A stretch of 64,000 nt of DNA from Opitutaceae bacterium (lineage in GTDB: Bacteria; Verrucomicrobiota; Verrucomicrobiia; Opitutales; Opitutaceae), in contig PLXR01000005.1 of the NCBI GenBank assembly GCA_003151495.1, positions 43,851-107,850 of the forward strand, given 5' to 3'. Positions 8,461 through 16,323 of the stretch are shown one piece after another. The notes under the pieces were generated by a model. It searched no databases. It was given only the letters and a program-made list of their open reading frames with translations, and was not told the DNA's origin. A program made the translations under genes and the position numbers. Each line of letters starts with the position of its first letter. Position 1 is the first letter of the stretch.

Positions 8461-8919
8461 TTAGATGGTTTTGTTGTAAACGGTCACTGCCTTGCGAACC
8501 GAATGGAGGATAGGCGTCGAATCATCATACCCTAGCAGGCGGCACACGACCCGAGCAGTAATTCGCGTTGCCCCTTCCGGGGGCGGGCCAGCAAGGATCT
8601 TCTCGACCTCGGACATCTTGAATTTGTGCTTCTCCTTTCTTCCCGATCGTTTGTGGTCACGTAGGACGATTTCCGCATTCTCTCCGTTCCGGGCGCCGGT
8701 CCGCCATCGATCGACCCACCTCCGCGCCATTTGCGGTAAACAAGTTGCGGCGTCTGCGACATCCTGAATGTCCGGATAACGAACTTCGTCAGCGGCATAC
8801 AATACTATTCGGGCGCGACGACCCGCCGCATCTCGACGTTGTGATCCGCGGATGCCATTCGAGGCCATCCGTTCCAGGTCACGTCTTTGGGCAGGGGTGA
8901 TTAAAATACTTCGCGGCAT
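8461..8919 (-). CDS. HTH protein resembling the N-terminal domain of IS630-type transposases, truncated
   Basis: About 152 residues from the ATG at 8919; a longer open frame extends to 9003. The segment LITPAQRRDLERMASN, then RRARIVLYAADEVRYPDIQDVADA and the RRWVDRWR helix, matches the homeodomain-like DNA-binding part of IS630/Tc1 transposases and related HTH_32 proteins. The DDE catalytic half is missing: the protein ends about where the catalytic domain should begin, with an unrelated tail (SVRKAVTVYNKTI). It is either a transposase remnant or a domesticated DNA-binding protein near the left end of the element. Confidence 0.55.
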   Translation of the reverse strand: MPRSILITPAQRRDLERMASNGIRGSQRRDAAGRRARIVLYAADEVRYPDIQDVADAATCLPQMARRWVDRWRTGARNGENAEIVLRDHKRSGRKEKHKFKMSEVEKILAGPPPEGATRITARVVCRLLGYDDSTPILHSVRKAVTVYNKTI

Positions 8920-9094
8920 CCAATGAGGTGAAGACTTGTGCGCAAATGAATCAAGCGCATCACCCGCCGGTGAGTGCGCTTTCAAGTGAGAATAAGTCCT
9001 CACCTTTGGAGATCGCCGGGACCGAGTTCATTAATGTGCGAAGCCCAAAGTGCGCCCGCACCCGGCTCAAGATTCACGACCGACCTCAACACAA

Positions 9095-9313
9095 ATGCTC
9101 CTTCGCTCTCCTTCTAGCCACGTCGCCGCCTCTGGCGACAACCTCCCCCGCTTCAGCCGCGCCAAGCCCCTTGCCGCGAGTCTGGGCCTAAGCGTTCGCA
9201 CTCTCTTCCGCTGGTCCGAGAAGGGGTTCATCTCCCGCTACCGTGTGAACGCCCGAGTGACCCTCTTCCAGGTTGACGAGGTAAACACATATGTGAAGGC
9301 GGCGCGCGTGTGA
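9095..9313 (+). CDS. excisionase-like HTH DNA-binding protein
   Basis: A 72-residue MerR/AlpA-like winged helix: KPLAASLGLSVRTLFRWSEKGFISRYRVN followed by TLFQVDEVNTYVKA, the typical order of an excisionase or AlpA-type regulator. ATG at 9095 is chosen; an upstream ATG at 9050 would add a low-complexity leader. The stop overlaps the next start (GTGA at 9310-9313), so it is translationally coupled to the following gene. In an integrated element such a protein probably bends DNA for excision or activates the replication genes (inference). Confidence 0.7.
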   Translation: MLLRSPSSHVAASGDNLPRFSRAKPLAASLGLSVRTLFRWSEKGFISRYRVNARVTLFQVDEVNTYVKAARV

Positions 9314-10425
9314 GCCTCCTTACCCATCTCTTTATGTACAAAAATGATAGCACAACATCCAATCCGGGAGCGGTCGACGACGGTCGCATTCCTGCCGACG
9401 AGGCCAACATCAACAGCGGCACCAGCCGTTCTAACATCGGAGGCACCCTCATCGCCGAGGTTGAACCCGGCGCACCCGGCGACACCGGAGCCGCCTTGGT
9501 CCTGAAGGGGACCGAAGACGTGATCGACTTTGAGGCTCAGGCACCATTCGCCCTCGTATACTGGAGGGACCCGGACGACCAGGTTTACATCGTCAAGTCA
9601 CCCACCGGAGATGTCGGCTACGTGACTGAGGCGGCGTTGGACCTCCTCACCCTGGAGGTCACAAGCGGGCTTGGGGAGACGATCCCGGAACCCGACGAGC
9701 CGAGCGCCACGTTGACCCTGGGGCCGGAACCCACCCTACCCGACGAGGACGGCTCCGAACTGGACACGTCATCGGTCCCCATTCGCAGCCATACCGACGA
9801 AATCGCGATGCGGCCTCCCGAGGGTATCGTGGTCCAGGTGACGCCAGGGGAAGGCGGTCTCCTCTACTTGGTCACGGGCGAGCGCCTGACCCAAGAGAAA
9901 CTCGACGACGCCCACTACGTCTACAACTTCGAGGGCGGTGGCTGGGCCTTCGTCCACAAGAACGTCCACGGGCGCGTGGGCCGTGTGAGAGCTTCCGTGG
10001 CGAGCATCGACGCTGCAAAGGCCTTGCGCCTCGCCGACACCGATACCGTCTGCAAGCTCGCGGAGGAGACCCGGGCCATCGTCCTGCCGCGGAAGAATGG
10101 ACCCTCGGCTTCACTGACCGACTACGCCCGCACGTTCGCCGCCATCACCCTCTGGCCGAAGATCCTCGACGAGGCCAAGCTTAGCTCGGAGGACCTGGAC
10201 GGGCTCATCTCTCGGGTGAACGACTGCATCTTCCACCACGGCCTGAAGTACGCCAACGGTTCCATCGGAATGCAGGTGCCGACGTCCCAGGTCGAGGTAA
10301 CCCTTTGTGGGACGGCCGATGCGCCTTGGGCGTGGCCGGGCGACCGGACCGCGGAGGAGATCGCTGGTTTGGGCCTTCTTCGGGCCCTTAAGGCGTACCG
10401 CCAGGCCAACGGAGGGAGGAAGTGA
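9310..10425 (+). CDS. hypothetical acidic protein of the replication module
   Basis: A 371-residue acidic protein with a GTG start overlapping the excisionase-like stop. The N-terminal third is low-complexity, and a Pro/Glu-rich linker lies at about residues 115-145. The C-terminal half (around LTDYARTFAAITLWPKILDEAKLSSEDLDGLI) looks globular and helical. I recognise no family. Its coupling to the HTH gene and its position just before the primase-helicase suggest a replication-accessory or control role, which remains unproven. Confidence 0.6.
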   Translation: MSLLTHLFMYKNDSTTSNPGAVDDGRIPADEANINSGTSRSNIGGTLIAEVEPGAPGDTGAALVLKGTEDVIDFEAQAPFALVYWRDPDDQVYIVKSPTGDVGYVTEAALDLLTLEVTSGLGETIPEPDEPSATLTLGPEPTLPDEDGSELDTSSVPIRSHTDEIAMRPPEGIVVQVTPGEGGLLYLVTGERLTQEKLDDAHYVYNFEGGGWAFVHKNVHGRVGRVRASVASIDAAKALRLADTDTVCKLAEETRAIVLPRKNGPSASLTDYARTFAAITLWPKILDEAKLSSEDLDGLISRVNDCIFHHGLKYANGSIGMQVPTSQVEVTLCGTADAPWAWPGDRTAEEIAGLGLLRALKAYRQANGGRK

Positions 10426-10427
10426 CC

Positions 10428-12359
10428 ATGAATGCGACGCTGAAGGACCAGGCGGTAAGCATCGTGAGGTCGGACCCCGACGCCGTGCCGGAACTCTCAA
10501 CAGTCGGCGGCGTGCTCAACGACATCGAGGTGGGCACCTATCGTGAGACCGTACTAAAGATGAGGGGCGCCCCTGCCAAGGGCGCCCCTGAGGCCAGCAA
10601 CAAACTCGAAAGCGAGCTGCCGGGCATCCGTTGGAGCGGCCACTTCGACGATCAAGGGGCCGGCGAGCCGGTTGAACACAGCGGACTCATCTGCACCCGC
10701 TTCGGCAACCTCGGCGACAAGCGCGCCGACCTTAAGGCCCGGCTGGCTGCCGACGTCCACGTCGTGTCGGCCTTCGACTCGCTTACCCCGGCGGGTCTGG
10801 AGGCGGTGTTCCGTTGCGATCCACATCGTCTCCACTGGGAGTCCTTCGCTGCACTCCAGCGCCACGTAAGCACGGCCTATAAGATCAACCTCGATCCCGC
10901 CTGCCAGGACGTGGCCCAAATGTGCCCCGTATCGTTCGACTCGGACCTTCACGTCAACTACGAGGCGGTGCCCGTCACATACCCCGAGGCACCTACGCCA
11001 CCGGAAGCGGCATCCCCCGACGAGGCAGGATATAACGGCGACAGTGGGCCCGTGATGCCGGAGGCCTACTTCGACCCGGAGCGTTCGGGCTATTGGATTC
11101 AAAACAACCGCAGCGAGTGGATCAGCATCAACGAGCGTCAACTCATTCGGCACCTGAAGGAGTTCAAGTCTTCGAAGGCAGAGTTCGGGGATCTCTCGCA
11201 GATGGAGGAGCACCTGAACCACCTCCAGATCGACTGCGACATCAACTACGCCGGACCGCTGGCCGGGAAGACCGCTGGCCTCCTTGAGCACCACGGAAAC
11301 CGAGTGCTCGTCACAAAGTCCCCCGAATTCATCCATCCCGGACCGGGTGACTGGCCGATCCTCAGGCGGGTGTTCAACAACCTACTCGTGGATAAGGAGG
11401 CCGATCAAACCTCGTTCCTATTTGGATGGTTAAAATTGGCGCGATCTGCGCTCATCTCGGGCGTCTTCCGGCCTGGACAGGCGCTAGTGATCGCGGGACC
11501 GCGTGACTGCGGAAAGTCTCTCGTTCAAAGGCTGATCACGCCTCTGCTTGGAGGACGGATGGCCAAGCCCTACGGCTGGATGGTGGGGAAGACCGACTTC
11601 AACTCCGACCTGTTCGGAGCCGAGCATCTTGTGATTGAGGACGAGGTCGCCTCGACCGACCTCAGGTCACGGCGGATCTTCGGGTCAAAACTGAAGGAGG
11701 TCACCGTCAACGCCGACCAGGAATGCCACCCGAAGCACCGCCCTAAGCTGACGTTGCCCCCGTTTTGGCGGACGACGATTACCATCAATGACGAGCCGGA
11801 AAACCTTATGGTTCTGCCAGTCCTTGATGAGTCCGTGCTCGACAAGGTCATCCTACTCCGCGCGAACAAGCGCCCGATGCCGATGCCGACCACCACCGAG
11901 GCGGAGCGTGTAGCCTTCATGAACCGCCTGCACTCCGAGCTTCCCGCATTTTGCGCCTTCTTGGAAGCGTGGGAGATCCCGGACGAATTGAGCTCTCCCC
12001 GCTTCGGCATCACCCATTATCACCATCCCGACCTCCTGAGCGCGATTGATTCCATGGCACCAGAAACCCGCCTTTGGGAGATGATCGAGACCGGTATCTT
12101 GCCAAGACACTCGGAGTGGGAAGGTACCGCCGCCGACTTGGTGAAGGAGCTCACGAGGAGGGGGGTACTGGCGGAGCACGAGGTAGACAAGGTATTCCCC
12201 TTCAACACGGCGTGCGCCGTCTACCTCGCTCGCTTGATGAAGGATTACCCAGACCACATCTCGAAGGGCCGCAACCGCCATGCCCATTATTGGGTAATCA
12301 AACGCGGCCCCGACTGGACCGGCCCGGAGACCGGGTTCAGCGAGGAGGATGACCGGTAA
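10428..12359 (+). CDS. D5-like primase-helicase (DUF5906-type)
   Basis: A 643-residue replication protein. ATG at 10428 is preferred over GTG 10422 because GGAGGGAGG lies 9 bp upstream. The C-terminal half holds an SF3/AAA+ helicase core: Walker A GPRDCGKS at about residue 355, Walker B HLVIEDEV at about 400, and a sensor region TTITINDEPENL at about 450. A C-terminal winged-helix-like tail follows. The N-terminal part would be the primase or origin-recognition region but has no clear catalytic motif. Such proteins drive autonomous replication of phage satellites and integrative plasmids. A long inverted repeat directly downstream may be its target. Confidence 0.85.
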   Translation: MNATLKDQAVSIVRSDPDAVPELSTVGGVLNDIEVGTYRETVLKMRGAPAKGAPEASNKLESELPGIRWSGHFDDQGAGEPVEHSGLICTRFGNLGDKRADLKARLAADVHVVSAFDSLTPAGLEAVFRCDPHRLHWESFAALQRHVSTAYKINLDPACQDVAQMCPVSFDSDLHVNYEAVPVTYPEAPTPPEAASPDEAGYNGDSGPVMPEAYFDPERSGYWIQNNRSEWISINERQLIRHLKEFKSSKAEFGDLSQMEEHLNHLQIDCDINYAGPLAGKTAGLLEHHGNRVLVTKSPEFIHPGPGDWPILRRVFNNLLVDKEADQTSFLFGWLKLARSALISGVFRPGQALVIAGPRDCGKSLVQRLITPLLGGRMAKPYGWMVGKTDFNSDLFGAEHLVIEDEVASTDLRSRRIFGSKLKEVTVNADQECHPKHRPKLTLPPFWRTTITINDEPENLMVLPVLDESVLDKVILLRANKRPMPMPTTTEAERVAFMNRLHSELPAFCAFLEAWEIPDELSSPRFGITHYHHPDLLSAIDSMAPETRLWEMIETGILPRHSEWEGTAADLVKELTRRGVLAEHEVDKVFPFNTACAVYLARLMKDYPDHISKGRNRHAHYWVIKRGPDWTGPETGFSEEDDR

Positions 12360-12361
12360 AC

Positions 12362-12503
12362 GTGACAGGGTGGCGGGGCATTGCCCCAAACCCCTCATGA
12401 GTTCCCGTATTGGATCTCACCCGCTTAAAGTATTAAACACCCTGTCACCCCGTCACGCTCCGGTTGCCAGCTTATTGCCCTCAATACCCCGCCACCCTGT
12501 CAC
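12362..12503. repeat. long inverted repeat with internal copy; putative element origin or bidirectional terminator
   Basis: Arms at 12362-12383 and 12482-12503 match over 22 bp with one mismatch; the core is GTGACAGGGTGGCGGGG. A partial copy, CACCCTGTCAC, sits between them at 12438-12448 beside an AT-rich patch (TATTAAAC). It fills the gap between the convergent primase-helicase and coiled-coil genes. The repeats plus AT-rich DNA next to a replication initiator fit an origin. A terminator or recombination site is the alternative. Confidence 0.55.
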
Positions 12504-12519
12504 ACGGCCCCAAGGGCGC

Positions 12520-13038
12520 CTAAGGTGAGATTCCGTGTGCCAGAAGCCATTCGCGGCCAGCGGAGTTGATCCGGTAGCGGGCCTGACGCATGTGTCGGCC
12601 ACCCAAAACACCCGGCTCTCGCACCACAAGTTTCCTGCCCCGTAGTATTTCCAAGTAGAGCTCAGCGTTACCCGGGGAATGGTTGAAATGATCGGCTACT
12701 TCAGCAAGGGTTGCGCTTCCTCTAGCGAGCATCGTCAGGATGGCCTTGGAATCGTTGGGTAGCTCGACCGCCTCGCTCGAGGCGACGTCGCGATGCCTAT
12801 CGGTCTTGCCGGCGTCGTCCTCGAGCTTCATCACATGCCGCTCCAATTCCTCGATCTTCTGCTTGGAGGTATTCTCAAGGACCCTTAGTCCGTTGCTCAA
12901 CCTCACCTTGTCCTCAAGGAGGGCTTCAATCTGTTCGCGGATGAGCGAAGCCTGATTCCTAAGGTTTGCGGCCTGAGATTCCTTTGCGTGCCTAAGGATC
13001 AGCTTATCCAGCTTATCTAGGTCATCGATGAGACTCAC
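12520..13038 (-). CDS. coiled-coil plus winged-helix DNA-binding protein
   Basis: A 172-residue protein. Residues about 10-80 form a long heptad-rich coiled coil (IREQIEALLEDKVRLSNGL and KIEELERHVMKLED), and residues about 100-170 form a winged-helix domain (ILTMLARGSATLAEVADHFNHS followed by a wing and RINSAGREWLLAHG). The shape fits a dimeric DNA-binding regulator or partition-like protein. It converges with the primase-helicase across the inverted-repeat region, so it may bind there. Function otherwise unknown. Confidence 0.7.
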   Translation of the reverse strand: MSLIDDLDKLDKLILRHAKESQAANLRNQASLIREQIEALLEDKVRLSNGLRVLENTSKQKIEELERHVMKLEDDAGKTDRHRDVASSEAVELPNDSKAILTMLARGSATLAEVADHFNHSPGNAELYLEILRGRKLVVREPGVLGGRHMRQARYRINSAGREWLLAHGISP

Positions 13039-13692
13039 GCGTTGACGGACTATGGAAGTTTTCCGCCGCTGGCGAGACTGTCCTGCCGCTCCCCATGACG
13101 TAGACAGCGAGGGCCGGAGCCCGCTTGGACCCCGGCCCTCTAGGTGGTGCGACGCTTCTCTCGTTAGCCCGCCCTCGGCGCAGGGCGGTGTTCATCCAGT
13201 TCAGGTTGTCGCGCCATAACTACCAGCCTCCCTCAGTAGAACTGATGGAATTGATAGGCGTTTCGCGTGCGGCTGAGCGGGGCAGGTAGATAAGGAGGCA
13301 GGGTTTCATCCAGTTCATTGACAGACGACGGCGGGTAGCGGGAGACATCCCTCTCAACCAGCCTGGATTACCAGCGAGGTAGCGTCGGGGTTTCATCCGC
13401 GTAGGCGCCCTTCGGGGACGCGGACGGGTCGTGGACCATGGAACCCCTGGGTCAAAACAACATTAGACCGTGACGAATTACAGCCGCACCAGTTTCGTGA
13501 CCAGGGGCAGCCGGATTGCGCCGGGACCGCTAGGGCACGTTGTGGAAACTCTGGGTAACAGGCGACGGGCTCCGGCGACGGGGTTCCAACCGAGGGGGAC
13601 AGGCCGCTAAAGCATCTGGGAAGCCGACTAGCTCTCGTTGATACCCACCGTCGCAGTACCGCCACGCCGAAGCTCGAATAGCCGCCGACCGC
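13039..13692. ncRNA. GC-rich non-coding block with many strong hairpins; candidate structured RNA
   Basis: About 650 bp without a convincing gene. It holds many perfect or near-perfect stems: GAGGGCCGG/CCGGCCCTC (13109-13117 with 13132-13140), CGCCCT/AGGGCG near 13170-13190, a UUCG-capped hairpin at 13405-13421, and a long-range stem of CCCCTGG-GTCA with TGACCAGGGG (about 13445 and 13498). Three copies of TTCATCC follow G-rich runs at about 13190, 13303 and 13390. Strand is not determined. A large non-coding RNA is possible; decayed coding sequence is the alternative. Confidence 0.4.
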
Positions 13693-13816
13693 GCCGTGGT
13701 ACGCGTCAACCGAACACCTTATCAGGAAGTAGCAAAGGATTCATCACCCTTATTCGGGGTAATCCTATTCCGGGAGATATGTGTCCACTCGGCGGGGCTC
13801 ATGGACACCAGGCATG

Positions 13817-13895
13817 TTCGCTTCGCTCACCTACAGGTCTATTGTCGACGCCTTCGCTTCGCTCAGGTCGCCGGTAGGTTAGTTCGCTTCGCTCA
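13817..13895. repeat. three copies of a 13-bp repeat TTCGCTTCGCTCA
   Basis: Exact copies at 13817-13829, 13853-13865 and 13883-13895, spaced 36 and 30 bp. The last overlaps the 3' end of the adjacent minus-strand gene. Short GAGCGAAGCGAA-type repeats of this kind occur near gene ends in many genomes. The role here is unknown. Confidence 0.7.
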
Positions 13896-14228
13896 CGCTT
13901 TACCGGGAGCACTGTCCTTAGGCTCATCCATGTACCCAAACAGTACCTCCGTTGCCAAACCCTTCTCAACCACCACGGAGGTGAAGATACGGTCGCTAGC
14001 AAAACCTGCCTGGTAAACCTCGTCCTCAGTGAACTTCAGCTTGGACATCAGGTGGACCACGGTACGTTGCGGGTGTCCGGTGTTCCGTTGCTCCCGCAGG
14101 TAACTCTCCATCAGCTTCCGTTTTCGGCGTTTCCGCCACCGGAATTGAAAGTAAAAGAAGGAAGCAAAACCTCCCGTGAAGATGGCGACGACGTCGGCGG
14201 CAAAGCTAATTATTCCCCTCATATTCAA
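13893..14228 (-). CDS. small membrane-anchored protein
   Basis: A 111-residue protein with one N-terminal membrane helix (SFAADVVAIFTGGFASFFYF), a strongly basic stretch just inside (RWRKRRKRK), and a soluble helical domain containing VVHLMSKLKFTEDEVYQAGF, which could form a helix-turn-helix-like or adaptor fold. The charge pattern predicts a cytoplasmic C-terminus. No family is recognised. Its stop lies in the third 13-bp repeat. Possibly an exclusion or sensing protein of the element, but there is no direct evidence. Confidence 0.6.
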   Translation of the reverse strand: MNMRGIISFAADVVAIFTGGFASFFYFQFRWRKRRKRKLMESYLREQRNTGHPQRTVVHLMSKLKFTEDEVYQAGFASDRIFTSVVVEKGLATEVLFGYMDEPKDSAPGKA

Positions 14229-14371
14229 AGGCAGCCTATGCGGTACATCGGGCGTGGATTCAAGTGACTAGGCCAGCGGGCGGCAATCCCCATCAAGAAG
14301 AACAGCTCACGAGAAGGCTGTCGCTGTGATTCGGTGTTGTCGGCGAAGGCAACTCGATTACGCTGACCGAT

Positions 14372-14764
14372 ATGGGCAACAATAAGAAAAAGGCCGTGAT
14401 CGTTACTGGCACCCATCATGCCGGTAAGAGCCGGACGATTAATGACCATCTTAAGCCATTGCTGGGAATCCGACGCAGGGCTCGCTTGTTTACGCTGGGA
14501 GGACGAAGCGGTTGTGTCCTGTCACAAAGTTTCGAGGAATCGCGCAAAGATCCACGAACTTTGATTCTGAAATACGTCAACCGTGAATTGCTCGTACTCG
14601 CCGCACGCCCTGAAAATGAAACACCGTCTTTGGTGCGAGATATCAGGAGGATACTTGCAGATGCCGGGTACTCCGTTGCCGAAGTTAGCATCTCCCCGGA
14701 CGAAGCGGATAGATATTACGAGCAGCGAGCACACGTAATTTTTGATATCTTAAAAGCTAGATGA
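14372..14764 (+). CDS. small P-loop nucleotide-binding protein
   Basis: A 130-residue protein starting at the ATG at 14372. Its N-terminus, KKAVIVTGTHHAGKS, is a good Walker A (GxxxxGKS) directly after a beta strand. No typical Walker B is visible, although a strand-like ILADAGYSVAEVSISPDEAD occurs near the C-terminus. The layout resembles a small nucleoside/nucleotide kinase or zeta-toxin-like P-loop protein cut down in size. It stands alone on the plus strand with low-GC neighbours. Function unknown. Confidence 0.65.
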   Translation: MGNNKKKAVIVTGTHHAGKSRTINDHLKPLLGIRRRARLFTLGGRSGCVLSQSFEESRKDPRTLILKYVNRELLVLAARPENETPSLVRDIRRILADAGYSVAEVSISPDEADRYYEQRAHVIFDILKAR

Positions 14765-14811
14765 TCGATCTCGATTGCCGCCCGTGAGGTCTTCCTAGGC
14801 ATAAGCACAGC

Positions 14812-15105
14812 GTGATTTCTCTGTGCGACATTCCGGATGCGGTACTGGAGCGTATAAGCGAGCGCGGCAAGAATACGGACGGTTTGTGGCTTGTTGAGCA
14901 CCCCGCCGATCCCAACGATTTCATTCTTTGCCCGATTAATCGTCTTAAACGTATTGCTGGATTTGTACGCGGCAGGCGGCGCCTTCCCCTCCCAAAGCAC
15001 CGGATCTTTGCCGAAGTAGACGAGGACGGGAAAATTACACCTTATGTAGATAGTCGCTTCGAGCCTACCCATAGGGAAGACACCCACCGCGTAGCCGACG
15101 AATGA
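14812..15105 (+). CDS. hypothetical protein
   Basis: A 97-residue protein with a GTG start, 48 bp after the P-loop gene and on the same strand, and followed by a hairpin terminator. The sequence is mixed alpha/beta with DIPDAVLERISERG at the start and an RGRRRLPLPKHRIFAEVDEDGKI segment. No family is recognised. A longer frame on the opposite strand covers the same region, but its composition (irregular, no ribosome-binding site seen) is less convincing. The pair with the P-loop protein may be a two-gene unit. Confidence 0.5.
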   Translation: MISLCDIPDAVLERISERGKNTDGLWLVEHPADPNDFILCPINRLKRIAGFVRGRRRLPLPKHRIFAEVDEDGKITPYVDSRFEPTHREDTHRVADE

Positions 15106-15224
15106 GTCGATACCAGGGTCGGCCAGATGCGGTCCTCGAATAGATTCACTTCGATCTGCTTGCAGAAGCAAGTCCTGATTGGCTCCTCAGCGGCCATGAA
15201 CCGCGTAACTTATCGTGCAGCGCG

Positions 15225-15241
15225 CCGACTTAGGTCGGTTT
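15225..15241 (+). terminator. intrinsic terminator-like hairpin
   Basis: Stem CCGAC/GTCGG with loop TTAG followed by TTTG, placed between the plus-strand gene ending at 15105 and the convergent minus-strand gene ending at 15261. Confidence 0.45.
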
Positions 15242-15260
15242 GCTCAAATGCCTTGCACAG

Positions 15261-15662
15261 TCATCGGTCTGTCACGAGGAACACTTCGCCCGTGGCGGCG
15301 ACCCGCGCCAGCACCGACTCCTGCCCCAAATCCCGGGCGAGCACGGTGGCGAGCTTGACCAGGTCATGCTTGGCCATGCTCGTGATCTGGATGGTCAACG
15401 ACCGGTCATCGTAGGTGCCGCCCGCCGGGTTCCGGTACCGTCCGCGGAAGGTGCTGCCCAAGGAGAAGCCGGACGTGATGCCCGCGTTGCTCATCGCCTT
15501 CTCCACGTCGTCTACCCGGTCAAAGCCCATAGGGATCACGATCGTGCTCACATCCAAGGCAAGCCGGGCATCGGCAAAGTCAAATCGATACCGGCCCGTC
15601 CATTTGAGGTCAAAGGTGGCCTCCACCGGGCGCCAGTTGCTTGCCGTGAACATCGTAATCAC
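15261..15662 (-). CDS. hypothetical protein
   Basis: A 133-residue soluble protein. Its start overlaps the stop of the upstream gene by 4 bp (ATGA at 15659-15662), which supports it as a real gene. The central segment FDRVDDVEKAMSNAGITSGFSLGSTFRGRYRNPAGG and the C-terminal TMAKHDLVKLATVLARDLGQ-type helix suggest an alpha/beta fold similar in style to small phage accessory proteins. No family is recognised with confidence and no catalytic motif is visible. Confidence 0.6.
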   Translation of the reverse strand: MITMFTASNWRPVEATFDLKWTGRYRFDFADARLALDVSTIVIPMGFDRVDDVEKAMSNAGITSGFSLGSTFRGRYRNPAGGTYDDRSLTIQITSMAKHDLVKLATVLARDLGQESVLARVAATGEVFLVTDR

Positions 15663-15916
15663 CGGCGGGCAAAGTCCCGCTTGAAAGCGTGCAACGCCTC
15701 CACCTTCAGCCGCCGCACACGGTCATCGTGCTCACGGTTCCCGGTGGTTTGCTCAATGTGGGCGGCGCAGTCATAGGCCTGACCGTCTCCGGCCATCCTA
15801 GCGGCAGGAATGGCCCAGAACGCGTGCTCTAGGCGCCGGGTGCCGTCCACCTGGGCGTCGCGGTGCCGTTCTAGTCGGAGCCATAGGGCGGCTATCCAGG
15901 GGGCGAGGAAGAGCAT
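15659..15916 (-). CDS. small protein with N-terminal membrane helix
   Basis: An 85-residue protein, MLFLAPWIAALWLRLERHRDAQ followed by a helical soluble domain rich in Arg, Ala and His (EHAFWAIPAARMAGDGQAY). ATG at 15916 is preferred over the longer frame starting at 16057, which would overlap the DUF2188 gene. It is coupled by ATGA to the downstream hypothetical gene, so the two probably work together. No family is recognised. Confidence 0.5.
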   Translation of the reverse strand: MLFLAPWIAALWLRLERHRDAQVDGTRRLEHAFWAIPAARMAGDGQAYDCAAHIEQTTGNREHDDRVRRLKVEALHAFKRDFARR

Positions 15917-15998
15917 GCCCAAGACGGTAACCGGGGCCCGACAAAAGCAAAGCGGGGGTCCGTCATCATCAACGGACCTCCCCCAATAACGAAGCGGG

Positions 15999-16205
15999 TT
16001 AGGCCTTACGCCACTTGTCCCGCCCACCCACGTCGGTATTGCGGACTCGTTCGACATGAGGGGCTACCCCTGGGTTTAGTTCCCGTGCGCGCTCAATGGC
16101 TTTTGCCTGAGTAGGTTCTACTGCGCTTGCCCTCTCAGCTCCGGCTTTCCTGACGGCATAGTCACCCTCGTGACGTTGCTCCACATATATTCTTTTTTCA
16201 GCCAT
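15999..16205 (-). CDS. DUF2188 domain protein
   Basis: A 68-residue protein of the DUF2188 type: an N-terminal strand (RIYVEQRHEGDYAVRKAGAERAS), then AKAIERARELNPG and a closing VERVRNTDVGGRDKWR. These small proteins are common in mobile elements and near stress genes, and have no established biochemical role. It heads the small minus-strand group 15261-16205, with a GGAGGAT ribosome-binding site upstream. Confidence 0.8.
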   Translation of the reverse strand: MAEKRIYVEQRHEGDYAVRKAGAERASAVEPTQAKAIERARELNPGVAPHVERVRNTDVGGRDKWRKA

Positions 16206-16323
16206 GACTTTTTATCCTCCTGAATGGTTTACTGTTCTGGTTTAGCCATCGACGGGAAGAGTCCTTATCCTCCGTGTCGTCCGCATGGCGAAAATTGGGC
16301 CGCCGTACATCGCGATAGCCTGG

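Noticed and set aside
8956..8980. GCGCA/TGCGC hairpin near the left end as an operator
   Set aside because: Imperfect arms with a bulge and no matching second copy were found, so it was not called.
13109..13140. GAGGGCCGG/CCGGCCCTC hairpin as an intrinsic terminator
   Set aside because: No T-run follows on either strand, so it is listed as part of the structured block rather than as a terminator.
13393..13665. Minus-strand open frame of 90 residues in the non-coding block
   Set aside because: Irregular, Arg/Ser/Pro-rich composition with no recognisable motif, and it overlaps strong stem-loops; judged a chance frame.
13039..13692. Retron or group II intron
   Set aside because: No reverse transcriptase gene lies nearby and no typical domain V hairpin was recognised.
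13817..13895. Start of a CRISPR array
   Set aside because: Only three 13-bp copies with 17-23 bp between them, and no cas genes nearby.
13696..14016. Plus-strand open frame of 106 residues
   Set aside because: It translates the three 13-bp repeats as recurring RFAH/RFAQ units and overlaps the better supported minus-strand membrane protein; treated as a shadow.
14716..15171. Minus-strand frame of 151 residues opposite the 97-residue gene
   Set aside because: Covers the same bases as the plus-strand gene that follows the P-loop gene and has a terminator; composition is less protein-like.
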